DNA from: Montifringilla adamsi
Taxonomy: Eukaryota; Chordata; Aves; Passeriformes; Passeridae
Assembly: GCA_017590115.1 (NCBI GenBank)
Contig: JAGGNK010008337.1
Coordinates: forward strand, 2,108,001-2,172,000
Direction of reading: 5' to 3'
DNA length: 64,000 bases
The translations under genes and the position numbers were made by a program. Positions 1 through 15,000 of the stretch are shown here, one piece after another (the first letter of the stretch is position 1; each line of letters opens with the position of its first letter). The notes under the pieces are model-generated. The model saw nothing but the letters and a program-made list of their open reading frames with translations, was not told where the DNA came from and made no database searches.

Positions 1-59
1 CTGATGCGTGGACAAGAGTTGATACTATTTTGGAGTTCTCTCAGAACATGAATACCAAA
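1..59 (+). CDS. XPO1: XPO1 exon, residues 57-76 (partial at left edge)
   Basis: The window opens on the last two bases of a proline codon and reads [19 protein letters not shown] before a gtaagc donor at 60. This is part of the importin-beta N-terminal (Ran-binding) domain. The true exon start is outside the window. Confidence 0.95.
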
Positions 60-3000
60 GTAAGCAAATTAACTTTTATTTATTTGGTTTTCCTCTTTCT
101 TCCATTCATAAACTTTGAGGAAGGTATCTCATTTTTAGCCCTAGACTTTTCTTAATTCAAACCATATTTTTTGATTGTCTCGTTCGCAAAGATTGCTTTA
201 AGCAAGAGCTGTAAATGAAAAAAATATTCAGACCTCCTTTTGCATTGCCAAGAGTTTATCCCCCCCCCCCCCTTTTTTTTTTTTTTGTTTTTGAGGATGA
301 GCTAAATTGGATACACAGAATTTTTTTCGAGGCACATAAAAGCATTATGCCAGTTCCCAAGATTGGTGTTGTGTCTGTATAAATCTGAGTAATGACAAGT
401 CTCCTAGAGCCACATTTTCTCCTTGGGTAAGTGCTTGGCTGTGTGTGATCATAATGAAAGCCACCTGCACGTAACTGAGGAGAAAATTTGTCCCTAGGTG
501 TCTTAAAGACAAAACAAACCTCATTAGGCCAAGGTTTTGAGCAATCAATAAAGGTTAAGCACCCCAAAGTTTGCAGTACATCAGTTCTTTGCTACTATGC
601 AGAGCACATTTGCTTTTTACTGCTGTTGGAAATCCATCCATCGTGGTAGAGGCTAAAGTGGGCAGCACTCAGGGCTTCTTCTGCAATTTGAAATGCTGTA
701 CCTAAGACTTGTGAAGTTTGAGCCAAAAAGATGAGCAAAATGTGTTTTCACTGTCTTAAGCTTGATGATTATTATCTCAAATAACTGACATGCATGTTTT
801 TCTGCTGGATACATACTGTGTTCAAACAGAAAAAAAATTGTGTTTGGATGGTTTCTGAAATCCTGTGGTATTCATGAAGCAGTTCAGATTTTTTTCATTG
901 CTCTCTGAAGTTGAGGGGAAAGCAGTTTAAAGAACTTCCTCAAAGTAATACCTTTAAGCACCTTTAAGTAACAGTGTTTGCCTGTTTGCTTGCCTGGTAA
1001 ACTTTGCTTTTTATACTGACAGACGTTACTAATGTTTAAGTTGATTTATCAACAGTATTTTTAAAAACTCAAATTTGTCTTGTGAAAAATGAGATGATTA
1101 GAGGAACAGAAAGAAAGCAACAGGTAAAGAATTCTTCCATTTACATAAATTGCAAATGATTTGGTGCTAAATTTATGCACTATGACATTTGGCTTTTATG
1201 CAATCATATTTTTTCTTTAATTAAAGCTGTTAACACTACCTGATATTAATCATAATGTTCCATTATGTTGATTGCTTGTAATAGGAAGAAAAGGGGTGTC
1301 TTCCTGTGCAACTGACACAGCTAGGCTTTGACGGCAGGCCTCCACAAGGTCTACCCTTTTGATTCCCTTTAACTGAATTCTGTTCATCAATTGTTTTTTG
1401 TTTCTTGGGAGGTGGGAGGGAAAGGGATTCGGTGCATAAAATAAGTGATAAGGGTGCCATAGAAATTTCTACCACAGGGATCATTTCATGCTGGTTTTTT
1501 TTTTTTTTTGAGTCTTTTGCTGTTGCCTGTCCCTCATCTTCATAACTGGGCAGTGAATTAGTGGTAGACAGCAAACCAAGAGCAAATTAGTTTCTGAAAA
1601 GCTTCTGTCTTACACAGAGATAAGATGTGCTCACATGTGCTGTTGCAGTAGTTGATTACAAGGCAGGACTTTGTAATTGGTATCAGTGACTATTTTGGGA
1701 GTGGTGTTCCTCATTGTCAGAGAAATAAGAGTAATTAGAACATCAAATCAAATGAAACAAAGTGAAAGACCCCTGAAGGCCCCTTGCAGGATGTTGGAGC
1801 TGCTGGAGCCCTTCCAGTGAGGTGTAGCAAGAAGGATGTGCAGGTGAGGGTTGTACAGTGACTTTACTGCTGCTGCTGTTCAGTGTCACGTGTGAGTGTT
1901 AGGGAAAAGGGAGTATTTTTAGGGCTGAGGAAGAAGTGAACAAGACACTGCAGAGGGCAGAACTGAAGGCACAAAAGGAGTAGAAACCTTTGGAGCATGA
2001 ACAGCTTAAGGTCCATGAACCCAAATGAGATGTTTGAGCAGGTAATGAGGGGTAGGTGTGGCAGATTGCTAGAGGTGTCTGTCCTTTTCTTTGACTCCAG
2101 GAAATTCTCAGTGAGGGAAAAACCCACTGATTATGAGGTCTGTCCTTAGTCAGTCGTTAGGTTTTTCATTTAAGTTTCATCTGGACATCTAATGTTTATT
2201 TAACATGAAAGTAGACTTGCCATTCTGGTGTAAAAGCTAAGTAAGTTCACTTGTGGAAAAAGGTTTAGGAGAAGATGAACATTTCTAGTTAGTTAATACC
2301 TGAGAAATTAATGTATGTGCCTGTAGAACATAGAAATTTCACTAGGGTTTAGATGTGCTTCAGGAAAGTTAGCACTATCTGGTATAAATACTCAAACTGT
2401 CTACATTGTTAGGAGCTTTTGTAAGTATGGTTTGTGTCATGAGCCTGGATCTCTGCAGATGGTGTCTGTAAGTTTATAGCAGTGGCTGAAATCAATTCCC
2501 GTGAAGCATTTGGGTTAAGAATATTTTTGCACGTTTTCCTACATGAAAATTCCCTTGATTTCATTTAGCTTTTATGTCACATACTTAAATCAATTTACAG
2601 GTTAAAATCTAGTTGATAAGCTTTTGCTGTTGACCATGGAAGTAATAAAAATACCCTGCCAACTTTCTGTGATTCATAATTTCTCTTGGTGCCCAAGGTT
2701 TTGGAAGGGGACAGAATGTTTTGCAGATGCAGGATGTGTACCTGGAATCTCCTGGGAACTAGGGTTAGATAGGGAAGCCAAGGGATGGAGGTTATGTTAA
2801 GATGAGAACAGCAAAACTGCTCTTTCAGTACAATGTAGCTTGGGACAGTCTACATTGAGTATTTTTAATTACACTGAAGTCTGGATGATCCCTTTGGTGG
2901 AAATGCTAATGATCCTACTTGTGTAACAACTAACCATTTTAAAGAGGAACTCTTATTCTCAGCCAAACTTGGAACTGTGAAAACTTGAGTTTACCTTTCA

Positions 3001-6000
3001 GGCATTGATTTTTATTTTTTATTTTTTTTTCTTCCTTATCCACTGTAGATAAAGTAAATGCAAAACTCCTCATCCCCTTTTCTCTCCTGTCTATTCATGC
3101 TAATGGGGTTTTACCTATTAAAGTTTTTTGGTTGTACCATGACAAACTTCTTTCCCTGTTACTGTGAGTTGGCAGTAGGGACAAATGGGCAGAGGGAATG
3201 GCCATTTGCAACATTAATGGTTTCGGGTAAGAAAATAGGAAGGAATTCCTGAAAGGTAAAATGATTTCCAAGAGCTAATTCACGTTTTTATTGTTCTTTG
3301 ACTGAGCACAAAAGTTCATCTTTAAATATTAGAAATAGCTGCCATATTGGGGTGGGGATTAAAATTAAATAAACCTGTGGGTTGTCTTGCTGTTCCTAAA
3401 GTAACACACCAGTGAAGTTTGGGAAATACTTTCTCTAGAAAGTGCCAGTGTCAGGACATGTGATGCTAAGACAAGATTTTTTTTTTTCAGCTCTTAAGAG
3501 GAACAGTAGGAAGCTTGAGACCCCATCCAAGCTGCTAAATATTTTAGGAGCCTGGTTGTGTTAATACTCCAACTTAGGAGCAGTCATTTGTGATACAAAT
3601 TCATATCTGGCTGCTGCTTTTCCAGATAGCCCAAATTGTCTGCCAGAGGGCTTTTCATTATTGTTTTTCCCCCCTCCTGGTGTGAGCATGATCAAACAGC
3701 AGGACTTAGTATAGCCAAGAATAAAACAAGCAAATACGATGCATGAAACCTCAGTAAATGGGTGAATAGACATATATTTAATAAAATTGTTAGTTTAAGA
3801 ATCTTGAAGTCTTAGATGTTAAGTGTGAATGTCTGATTGAATGAGAGTCCTGCAAATTAGTTAGTCCTACAGTAATGTACTCACATTTTGCTCTTCTCCA
3901 ATTTCAGTATTATGGACTGCAAATCTTGGAAAATGTGATAAAAACAAGATGGAAGATTCTTCCAAGGAACCAGTGCGAAGGTAGGGAGGGATTTTTGTCT
4001 TTTCCTCAGAACTTTGTGTATTAACTGAGACTTACACTTCCAGTCTCTCAGTAACATTCTGTCATGTGTTACGGTATCTTGAATGATGAAACCACATCTT
4101 TCACTTCTGTGATAGTGATCTCAGTGGGTTGGTGAGCAGCTGAAATTCTGTACATTTGTGGAAAAGGTGTCACTGAGAGTTTTGAAACATCTGAGGTGAG
4201 CCCCTGGCGTTGAGGGTAGAGGTTTTCATTCCCTGTGCTTGGCACAGGAGGTTTTGATTTCTTCCCCCTTTCAAAGCTGTGTGTGCAGCCCCAAGCAGAC
4301 TCTGTGGCCCACTTGTTACCTTGTGTAGGTTTGTGTTATTATTTTAAAATTGTAAGCAGTTACAATGATTTCAAAATGGAAACACTAAATAAATGCACTG
4401 TCTTACCTGTTGATGGTCTCTCATTCTGTTAGGCAGGGAGGTACTGTGCAGTTGGGTTTCATGAAGTGTATAACCAGGCAGATTGCTGTAATTGCTGCAG
4501 TGTAGGCTAAGCCCCAGTTTCCCATCAATGCAAGGAAGCTGGAAGTCTGTAAATCAGTTCTGTGTTTAGGTTTGGGTTTTCCCTTTCCCTGTAGCTTGCA
4601 GTGTTGCTGATTTTAGACATTGGATGCAGCAAATGGAGGTACCCCTGTGGCTGCAGGGCTGGTGCTGTTCACGTGGCTGGCTGTCAAGTCATCACAACTT
4701 GGACTTCAAAACATTAAGTGCAACCACTTCCAATTCTTGACATGAAATGGTGTCACTCTTCTATACTTTTTACTAAAAACTGGTCTTGGAACTAATTAAA
4801 ATTTCCAGATTTCTGTGTTCTGCTGAGAGCTTTTATTAACCATGCTTTAAATTTTTACTGCCAGTTCTTAGGTTCTGAAACAATATTAATTAAAACAGAA
4901 TTTGAAGTGCTGATGAAAACAAATGCATAGGGGAGGGACTTTTACACTTTTCTGCTTACTCTTCTTCTCAACTTTCCCCCTTCCCTTCCAACTATAGTTT
5001 GGCAAAGGGTGGCTGTCTTTGAAAGTAAAACTGAAAGTGAAGTTTCCATTCATTCTGCTGTTGGAGGTTTCTAGGGAACAGCTTCAGCTAAGGCTCAGAC
5101 ACAGCTATACCCTTCTGAGAAACTGAAAGAGCACTCTAGTTAGCTAAAGTTAACTGTTCTTTGTGCTTATAATTACTGCAATATCTCAGCTCAGTCACAT
5201 TTTGTTACATCCCTGACTATGAGCACTTAGTTTCAATGTTTTGAAGTTGTTGTCCTACAGTTTTTGGCTGTGGGAGCAGAGCAGGAGGAAAAGGAGCTAG
5301 GAGTATTGCCCACTGGTGGAGGGAGGTGTAAAACAGAGATGTCACAGGGATGGACCTAACTTGATAGTTTGGAACTGAACAGGTGCCAAATATAGGATGT
5401 AATTCGGGAATTCAGAGTCTTAAAATTCATGCTCTTAATGCAGAGGAGAGCTGAGAAACAGTGGTGGTGGGATGAGGTTGCTGCTGGCTGTGCTTTGGGT
5501 CATTTTATCTCTAACAGTGACAGTGCTGTTGAAGTGGTTCCTGCCACCTAAGAAGATTCAATAACTCTATATGTTACAAGGCAAAATAAAGTTACTGTCT
5601 GTAGTTGTGTAATCATCTTGAGGTATCCTATTCTTACTTTTTCTGACTTATATATCTATGAAAACTCCAGGGGAAATGAAAAATCCTTTATAATAACAAA
5701 AGTGTGTTGTTTGTTCAGCTTGAATACATTTTCCCTTTGACAGAGGCAAACTAAAATTGTGAAATTGACTTTTATCCTGTTCTAGGGAAACTAGGTTAGT
5801 GGTTTTTACTTGTGTGGTAGAAGAGGAACCAAATGTATTTTCTGTACCATGGCATTTTATCCAGCTTGGCCTCAGTGGTGTAGGAGGCAGAAGCTGTTTC
5901 ATCTCTAATCCAGTTTGATCTGGTCTGTGGTAGTTGTTTTTTAAATTTTTTTTATTTGGCTGACGATACTGGCTGGTACAAAAGAGCTGCTCCAGAGCTC

Positions 6001-9000
6001 ATTCAGGTGGCTTGATTACCTGGGAGATAGTAATGCTGGTTAAATTGAGGTTTCCTTGACTCCAGCCATTCTTTGGCTGACAGGATTTTCCTGTTTGAAG
6101 TGGAACTGGTGGAATGTGTGTGCAGGAAACTGAAACTCAGTGCACAATGGAATACTTAGTGACAAAGCAAATCATGCAGGTTTCAAATCAGTTTTACCTT
6201 TATATCATAATTTATAAAACACATCTTCTACATGTCTGCTTGGTTTGTGTATTAAATACAGCTGGCAAATCTCACTGTTGGTGAAGAGGAAACTAAATGC
6301 AATTATGAGAAAACCACTGTTCCCCCTTTGAAGCAACAGCAGTGCTTCAGAGTTAAAGTCAAGAGCAGATCTGAATTAAATGGTCAGTGAATAAAAAAAG
6401 TTTTTGAAATTACTTCCCTGAAACTTGTTGGTGGAAATAAAGCAATGTTGCTAGTTACAGAGCATGAACTGTAACTTTTTTTACAGTTCTTACAGGTTGT
6501 TTTTTGTTGTTGTTGTTTTTAACAAGTTGTACGTCAGAATGACTTGGGCTGTGAGGTTAGCCAGAGGTTTGTTACTGTTTCTGTCTGTGTGCTTCAGGGT
6601 TTTAGCTTCCAGCCTTGAATTTCAAATGCAAGGAGGAAAATGTTTTCTTCAGATGTCTTCTTAAGACTTGAAGATCGGTTCTGAAGTTTTTCTTTTGTTT
6701 TAAAATAGCATTTGGATTTGAGCTTTTCTGGCCCTGCTAGCTTTTAAGTTTTGTAAAATAGCTTTCTGTTCCTCAGGTGGTGTTGTTTGTGATCACTTTT
6801 GAAAAGTTCATTTTTCTCTTTCCATAATTCTGAAACAAGAATCAGGCAAAACAAGCAGTTTACAATTCTAAAATGCTGATGTGGTGGCTTTTTGTTTCTT
6901 GGTTTTTGGTTTGCTTTTGGCGTTAACAGAGGGAACCAGTTGGTTCTGTAGACAAAAGTGGAGTTTATGAGGCACAGAAGAGGTAAAATTCAGTTAAATC
7001 AGATGCCTGACCTGTGTGTTCAGCCTTGAGACATGTTTGGTCATAGCCCCCAGCAGTGGTTAGCCTTGTCTGGGTGATTTATTTAGTCCTGGGAGGGTGC
7101 TTGGAATGGCTCTTCCACGTACACAAATGATGTCATGTGGTTTTCATTGAAGCCTGGCTGGGGTGGGTGATGGACTCCAGAACATCCCAGGCAGTGCTGA
7201 ACCTGGCTGCTGGCCAGGGTATTGTGCCATCATTCTCAAGTTGAGTTCTGAGTTTATTGAGGTGTGCTGCTAAATTGCTTTAAACTCCGATATCCTTTAG
7301 AGTTGATTGTTTAATAACACTCAGGGAGGATGGCATTTGATTAAAGTGCTGTGGTCTCAAAAGGATTTTCTCTGGCAGTGTGAAAACCTGCCTGGAAAGA
7401 AAGGCTTTTTGGTCTTCAGTGCAGTGATATGTTTCATTAATCCTGCATTGTGAAATGAAATACTGTTCTCCTGGACAGAGTGGGCTTGTCTGGAGTGTTT
7501 GGAGCTGGAATGGATAAAGCACTTCTTCATTATGAAACGCAAATTGCTTGTACAACTTTCCTCATCCTGAAATGAAAAAGTGAAGTGTTCAGAGATGCAG
7601 TTCAGTGTTTTCCTGGAAGGTCCTGGAGTTGAGTGTAAAGCTTTTGATGCAGTGGAAGCTGCAGTAGAGGAGGTTTTTCTGTGCAGTGATGAGATATTTT
7701 AATGGAAATTCCTGGCCTGCTTCATGAGGAAGATGTTTCTTTGGTTCTCTGTAATGAAGAGGGAATGAGCTATATGGCACTTCTGTGTGTGTGTGAAGAC
7801 AAACTCTCTGCCTTTCCTGTTAAAAAGCAAACAGATCATGGATTGATTCAGTTCACCACAAAGGGGTAAAGGTGATTGTGGGACTGTATGGGAGAGCATT
7901 GTTTCTCAACACTAAAAATAAGATGGTATTTAGACTACATTTTGGGACTAAACAATTCAGTGTAAGTGTGTATGCATACAAACATCCCCAGAGGGGACAG
8001 CTCAGCTTTAGCATTTGAAATTCTAATTTTGATTGCAAAATAATGTTAATTTGCTGAGTTACATTTTCCACCTGATTCATTTGTGCCTATTATTCTTTAA
8101 TACAAGCAGAGACTTTATTAATCTTAGTAAATTAGAGTGAGCTGGCATCTGCAGCACCAGCTGGAATGATTTTTGACACTTGTTACGTGCTTGTGCTCTG
8201 ATTGCACAGAAGGCTGTGCTTGTGTGCCTTAAGGACAAGAGGGTTTGTTGCAGGTGTGTGTTTGCTGGTTGTGTCCATGGTTATTTACCTGCTGTACAGG
8301 AGCTCTGTGCTCAGGGTACAGAGAGTGCAGGAGAGGTAATGGCTTCCTAGAGCACTTCCAAAGGTTAAACTGGAGGATATTTCCTCAAGTTCAGGCTGCA
8401 GAAATTACTCATGTTGGATAACGTGACGTTCCTCGCTGTCCCAGTTCCACTGGAAGCATTGCATAGCTTGGGTCACTTGGGAAAACAACTTTCCCTCCAG
8501 GAAGGGTTTCAGTTTTACTGCATGTTTGCCTCTGTGTCGAGAAGCAGCTTTCAGAGAAGGATGACAGTATCTAATGGATATCCAGGAATGTTCTACGAGG
8601 CCTCGAGTTCATGCCCTTGCTCTATCATCCCTTTTATGGGACTTTTATGGGACATTGTACAAAAGCACTTCTCAGGCTTGGAGCAGCTTTCACAGAAGGA
8701 TGACAGTATATCTAATGGATATCCAGGAATGTTCTACGAGGCCTCGAGTTCATGCCCTTGCTCTATCATCCCTTTTATGGGACTTTTATGGGACATTGTA
8801 CAAAAGCACTTCTCAGGCTTGGCTTTCTAGAAAATTCCAATGGTGGTGCTGGTCCAGGCCTGGAGCAGGCTCTGCTCCCTTTGGTTGTCCTGAGATCAGT
8901 GCAGTTGCAAGGTCAGATAATCTTTGAAGAATTGAACATTTTGTGTGTCCTGGATGTTGTGGTTGGTGTGGCTTTTGTTTGGTTTTATTGGAAGGTCTGT

Positions 9001-12000
9001 TTTCCTGCACTGTCTGTCTTCTCCTTGGCTCAGTGAAGGGCCTGAGCTTGGCAGTTGTGGTGTTGGCCTCTTCAAGACTTGTTCAGCTGCTTCTGTGATG
9101 GAAGCAGACTTCTAGGCAGGGGCTCTGGGGTTTGTGCATGTCCTGTGCTTTCCTTTCTAGCATAACACTTCCTTTGAGGTTCCCCAAACACAGTGCTTTT
9201 AGATTATCCCATGGATTATTGCCCCTGAACAATTTCTTGGATATGTTCTGCTGAAAAATGGTAATGAGCCTTAGGGTTGATTTTTGTCAGAATATAAATT
9301 TGACATATATTTGTTCTGCTCAAAATTGTCTTTCCTATTGAATGATAAATAAATGAGCTATTAAATATGGAGCAGGAACCATAACATTTGAAGTCGAAAA
9401 AGTCTAAAATGACATCTGTGCCAAAAGGAGCATTAGAGAATTGGATAGCTGCTGCTTTTAGGGGATTGAGAATATGACTTTGATTCAAATATGATTTGTT
9501 CACTGGATGGACGATTTCAGGAGCCAGCAGCGTGAGCGTGTGAAAGGAGAAAACTTTCTAGGTTGTCTTTTGAGCTGTGGTCATTTTTATTTTTATTTTA
9601 ATTTTTTAAATAGAGAAACTGTGAAGCAGAGCAGCTGTTCTCTTCTGGTCTCAAGGCCACATGGATGGCAGCACAGCAGTTGAGTTGCTAGTGAACAGCA
9701 CAATGCCATTGATGCAGCAATATGGAAAATGCCACGGATTTGCAGTTGGAAGTCTAAAAGCAATGTTAACTTTAAAATTCCTTTTTGAAATGCAAAGAGT
9801 TGCAACAGTAGGCTTCCCTTAGTGGTTTGGCAGGTGGTTATAACAGTTTAGTTTCTGGCACTGCAAACCTATTTCCATTCTGTTGGGGGGGCTTTCATAT
9901 CTCATTTGTGAATTACTGTAATGCTTCAGCAGAGAGTGTGCTTTAGGTTTAAAACATCAGACCTATGATGCTTGGTGGTAACTCTTACCCAGTGCCTGAC
10001 AGTGGCACTTTAAGAATGACCATTCTCCTGGAGCAGTGGGGATTGATCCCAGCTGATGATGATGAATAGTTCCACTTGCAATTGGAACTACCTGTAGAAC
10101 AGCTCCTGTCTAGTATGTATCTAATGGCTCAAAGTCTGGATCTAGTTTTTCCAGATTTCACGAGGATGCAATTAATAAATTGTCACTTCTAATCCTCTTG
10201 CTTAAGACTGAAATGAAAAAAAACCACCAAAACCCTACTAAATTTCGTCAAGTCTTAGACAAGCTTTGAAACTTAGAACAGAGGAATGTGGATTATGTCT
10301 TCAGCAGAAGACATTCTTCTGAAAGTGACAACTTCTGAAGTCTTCAACATATGCATGTTGTCTGCGTGAGTCAGCTGACTTGTCTTGAAGAAATGATTGA
10401 ACCAAGATTTTTGGGTTCATGAATTTGAATAGCAAAGCATCCAGCAATTCTCAAACTTCCTTACAACAAGAAAACACTTGCCTGCTTTGAAGCGTGGTGT
10501 CACAGCTGAACTCCTGGAACGTTCACCTGGGTCGTGACTCCGGGCCCTCTCTGCGTGCCTTTTCCTGGGATTTGGGTGGTTTTGTACAGAGTGGATATTG
10601 TCACTTGGAAAGTCATAGTTCCCATGGATTTAGGAATTAGGAGTGAGCTGAGACTTAAGTGGCAAGAGGAAACTTTGGGGCAGTGTCGTTTCCCGACAGC
10701 AATTGGAGTTTTTCTGGTTTTATTGTGGAGGTGAAAACTCTAAAGTAATTAAAAAACATTAGTAGAAGAAACACAACAAAATGAACACTTCTAACACACT
10801 GTGTGTCCCTGGTTGTCTGATTGCCAATAATGTAAAGTAAAAAAAGAAAAAGCAGTAAAGCAGAATTGACTGAGTTTGTGGACTCACAGCATCCAGGTGT
10901 GCTATAAAAGCCCACTGGTTCACACTCAAATTGTGCTGCATTAGTGAATGAAGGTTTGAGTTCTGGTCTTGTAGGATTTCACAGGAGAAGCTTTGCTAAG
11001 CTCTGACTTCAAAATGCTGTGCATAGGAATTCCTGTTTTTAAAATGGATCACCTAAGTAGACTGGAGCAGCTCTGAACTTCTGTGTGCATTGCAGGTGAT
11101 GTGTCAAAGCTTTCTGTGCACTTCAGTAAACCTGGCATTAAAACTGGAGTCACACTTAGGAAGTTCTGTTTATTCTTGGAGTTCACTTTGATCTGGTACA
11201 AATTATTGCAAGGACACTCCAATCCTTAGCCTTTTGTTTCATTGAAAAATTTTTTGTGTAAAGCCATCTTGTACATGTAAAATATCCCTTGTCAGGATTG
11301 ATAAGGTGCATTGTTCCCATGTAGCACACAAGAAGGTTGCTCACTGACTCAGGGTTGTCACCTGTGTTTCTGGTTTAAAAGCATGAAGAATCTGAATTCA
11401 GGAATACTTGTTGCTACATCTGTGAGATCTGGCATAGCTGAAAATAAATCCCTTCCTCTTCTGCAGGTATTAAAAAATACGTTGTTGGCCTAATTATCAA
11501 GACCTCATCTGACCCAACGTGTGTAGAAGTAAGTGAGGAATTCTCAGGGGAGGAGGAGGGAGGGGGAGCGTTATGCAAAACCTGACTCCTCTCTTCTCTT
11601 TTCCAGAAAGAGAAAGTGTATATTGGGAAACTGAATATGATTCTTGTTCAGGTAAGCCAGAGTTCATAACACTTCAAACCTTGTAGTAAAGTCTGTGCCT
11701 TTGCTGTGTGTCTCACGTGGGGCTGATCCTTGGCAGATCCTGAAGCAGGAGTGGCCAAAGCACTGGCCCACGTTCATCAGCGACATCGTGGGGGCGAGCA
11801 GGACCAGTGAGAGCCTCTGCCAGAACAACATGGTCATCCTGAAGCTGCTGAGTGAGGAAGTGTTTGATTTTTCCAGTGGCCAGATTACTCAAGTAAAAGC
11901 TAAGCATTTGAAAGACAGGCAAGTATATCTGTTTAAATCTTAATGAGCAGAGTAGACTTTGTGCTTGCTGCTAAATAGTTGCTCTCACTTGGAGCCTTTG

Positions 12001-15000
12001 TGTGGACACCTACAGATGTGCAATTCCATTTCTGAGCCCAAGAGGGTTACTGATTTTTCTTTGAAGCACTACTCCTAGGGGATCCCCAGATTCATTTTGT
12101 ACACACAGGGATTTGTACCTTGCTGCAAGTAGCATCTGTTGACTGATGGTTCCTACACTTTTAACACAGCATTCAGCATTGATTGGTTGTATTTCCTTCT
12201 TTCCTTAGAATTTGCAGGCACAGGCTTCAAGCTACCTCAAATATGCATTTTTACCATGAAAATGGGGATAAGCCAGGTGGCTTTAGAATGCCTCCATGGG
12301 TGTAGGTCTTAAGGACCTGTCCTGGGGGCATAGATATTTTAATATGTGGAAATGCTTAGTTTTCAATTTTTTTTTTTTTTTTTAACAGCATGTGCAATGA
12401 ATTCTCTCAGATATTTCAACTGTGTCAGTTTGTGATGGTAAGTGACATTTCTTTAATGATGTTTTCAAAATGCCCCCCTTTGTGCCTGAGGGTGTCACGA
12501 TGCCATCAACTCTACATGGTCATTTACAGGAGAACTCCCAAAACGCTCCCTTAGTCCATGCAACTTTGGAAACTTTGCTACGATTTCTGAACTGGATTCC
12601 TCTGGGATATATATTTGAGACCAAGTTAATCAGCACACTAATATACAAGGTATTCTTGCAAAGTATGAGAGCTCTTAAATCGAAATACAAGTTGCAAAAA
12701 AGCTGTACAACACTTCTGTAATGCTCTTTATTTTTTTTTCCTTCCCTCAACAGTTCTTAAATGTTCCCATGTTTCGAAATGTCTCTTTGAAGTGCCTCAC
12801 AGAGATTGCAGGTGTCAGTGTAAGCCAGTATGAAGAACAGTTTGTAACACTTTTTACACTGACCATGATGCAGTTAAAACAGGTAGGTAAATGTTTATAA
12901 AACATTTGCCTTTGAATTTCATATCACAAAATCCATTTCTGTAGAAAGTTGACAGGTTTATATTCATTACAGAGCTCTTGATGGAAAAAGTATTGTTCTC
13001 TGGTGGTATTTGTGGCTTGATCAGAGGATGCCAAGTGTGTTTTTCTGAACTTGATTGCAGCTGTATTTCTGCTCTATTGATTTGATTAATTTGAGAGATA
13101 TTTTGAGCCCTTGGGCTGTCTCATGGGGAAATGTGAACTATGTATCTCAAGACCTAAACTGACCTAACTTCTGCAAGCTTCTTTTTAATTTTTGGCACAG
13201 ATAGAAACATTTCTCACTAAAAGCCATACATCAAATTTATATAATTTGATGATTCCCCTATGAGCAGTTCAGATTCAGGTACATGAGTCCTTTCCTCAGT
13301 GTATTTGTATCATAAGTGGATGGGTGAAGGGAGTTTTTATAACAGTCTTTTCCTCTCTTGGCAATCTTGGTCCATCTTGAAGGTTCTTCATAAAAAACAA
13401 ACAGCAACATACTTGTTGTTGTGTATAAAAAGGGAAATTCTTGATGCTTTCTTTTTGTTAGATGCTTCCTTTAAATACCAACATCCGACTTGCATACTCA
13501 AATGGAAAAGATGATGAACAGAACTTCATTCAGAATCTCAGTTTGTTCCTCTGCACGTTCCTCAAGGAGCATGGTCTGCTTATAGAAAAAAGGTTAAATC
13601 TGAGGGAAACACTAATGGAGGTAAGGAGCTTGGTTTATCTGCTTTAGAAATGTAGCAGGTGTGTTCTCCTGCTCAAAGGATGTGATATTAATGGAATTTC
13701 TAGTTGTAATTAAAGTTGGTAAGAGGGAAAAAAAAAGTCATAAATACAAACCCATTCAAAAGGTTTGTTTCCTAGTATGCTTCAATGACATTCTGTTTTC
13801 AGTCATCCTTTACCAGTGCAATGTCTGAAAACTTAACTCTGCCTCACCCTCTTCTTACTTGTTCCTGCATTGAAATGTCAAATAGTGCTTCAGAGTAAAT
13901 GAATATATTGTTTTTGCATTGGTTTACATGTTCTCTTTAACTCTCACATGAAGAAGCTATGTTGCTATGACTTCATCAGTGTGTGTTTTCACTGAGCACC
14001 CAGAGCTGCTCTCTAGGGTCCAGCACAAGCTCTAGGCCAGTTCCTCCATCCTGGTGTAGCTTCTTGCCTAGTTTGCCATTTCCCAGCTGAACAGCTTTAA
14101 ATAGCCTTCAGAGATGAGACTTTCTGTGCAGTAAAGAATGGGTGCCAGTGGCAGAGCCCTACCAGGCGACTGTGGCAGTAAAACCACTGGGATTGTGGCA
14201 AATATTGGAGAGATTCAGATAGAGAAGGAAGGGTTAGAAAGACTGAAGCACTGAGGATACTGCTTCACGCTGTAGTGGGGGTAGATCACAATATTAGGGT
14301 TTCAGTTGTGTTGTTTCAATTGTGAATATCAATTTTGCTGGGACTGAACTGTTCTGTGGTGATTTGTTTGCTACTGCTCCACTCCAAGGGAATGGAAGTT
14401 GCTCCATGTCCTCTTGAAAGCACCATTTTCTGTGTGCAGAATCAAACCTTGTGCAGGTTTGGAGGTTGTAGGCTGGGGAAATTCCCTGAGACGGGGAAAA
14501 AACACCACGCTGATTTTTAAACCTGGAGACCAGCTGTATTGGGAGGGGAAAGTGCATTTTGCAGGTTGGTTAGCTGTAATCCACTGTGTCCATCTGAATT
14601 CCAGTCTGTTCTCAATATCTTCTGGAGGTAGCCCTCTAAAAAAAACAAAACCTATATTATTAAAATGGGCTGCAAATATCAAATTGTAGCTCATTTAGAA
14701 GCTGAACTCAGAGGAGTATCACTTTATTTTCAGTAGAGCAGCTGGTAACAGTTCCAGATAATTCCTGCATTTGCAAGTAGGAAGCTTTTAAAACAACTGG
14801 GAATCAGAGGCACACAGCTCAAGGCTCAAGTTTCTACTTACACTGAGGCTGTACTGGGAAGACCTGTGTAAAAAGACATCTACAAAAGTGGATTCTGAAG
14901 ACTTTCAGTCTTGAAATGTTTAACTAAGTTCTTATGCCTGCCTAAAATGGTTGCAAATAAAACTTCTGTAAGCTCTGGTGTAATAGAACCTAAGTACAGG

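Noticed and set aside
8411..8830. 139-codon open frame with an internal protein repeat
   Set aside because: The repeat comes from the 139-bp DNA duplication (with a 2-base gap between copies), inside an XPO1 intron. There is no sign of a gene.
10052..10142. Possible box C/D snoRNA (TGATGATGA near 10055)
   Set aside because: There is a C-box-like motif but no CTGA D box at a suitable distance, and no terminal stem.
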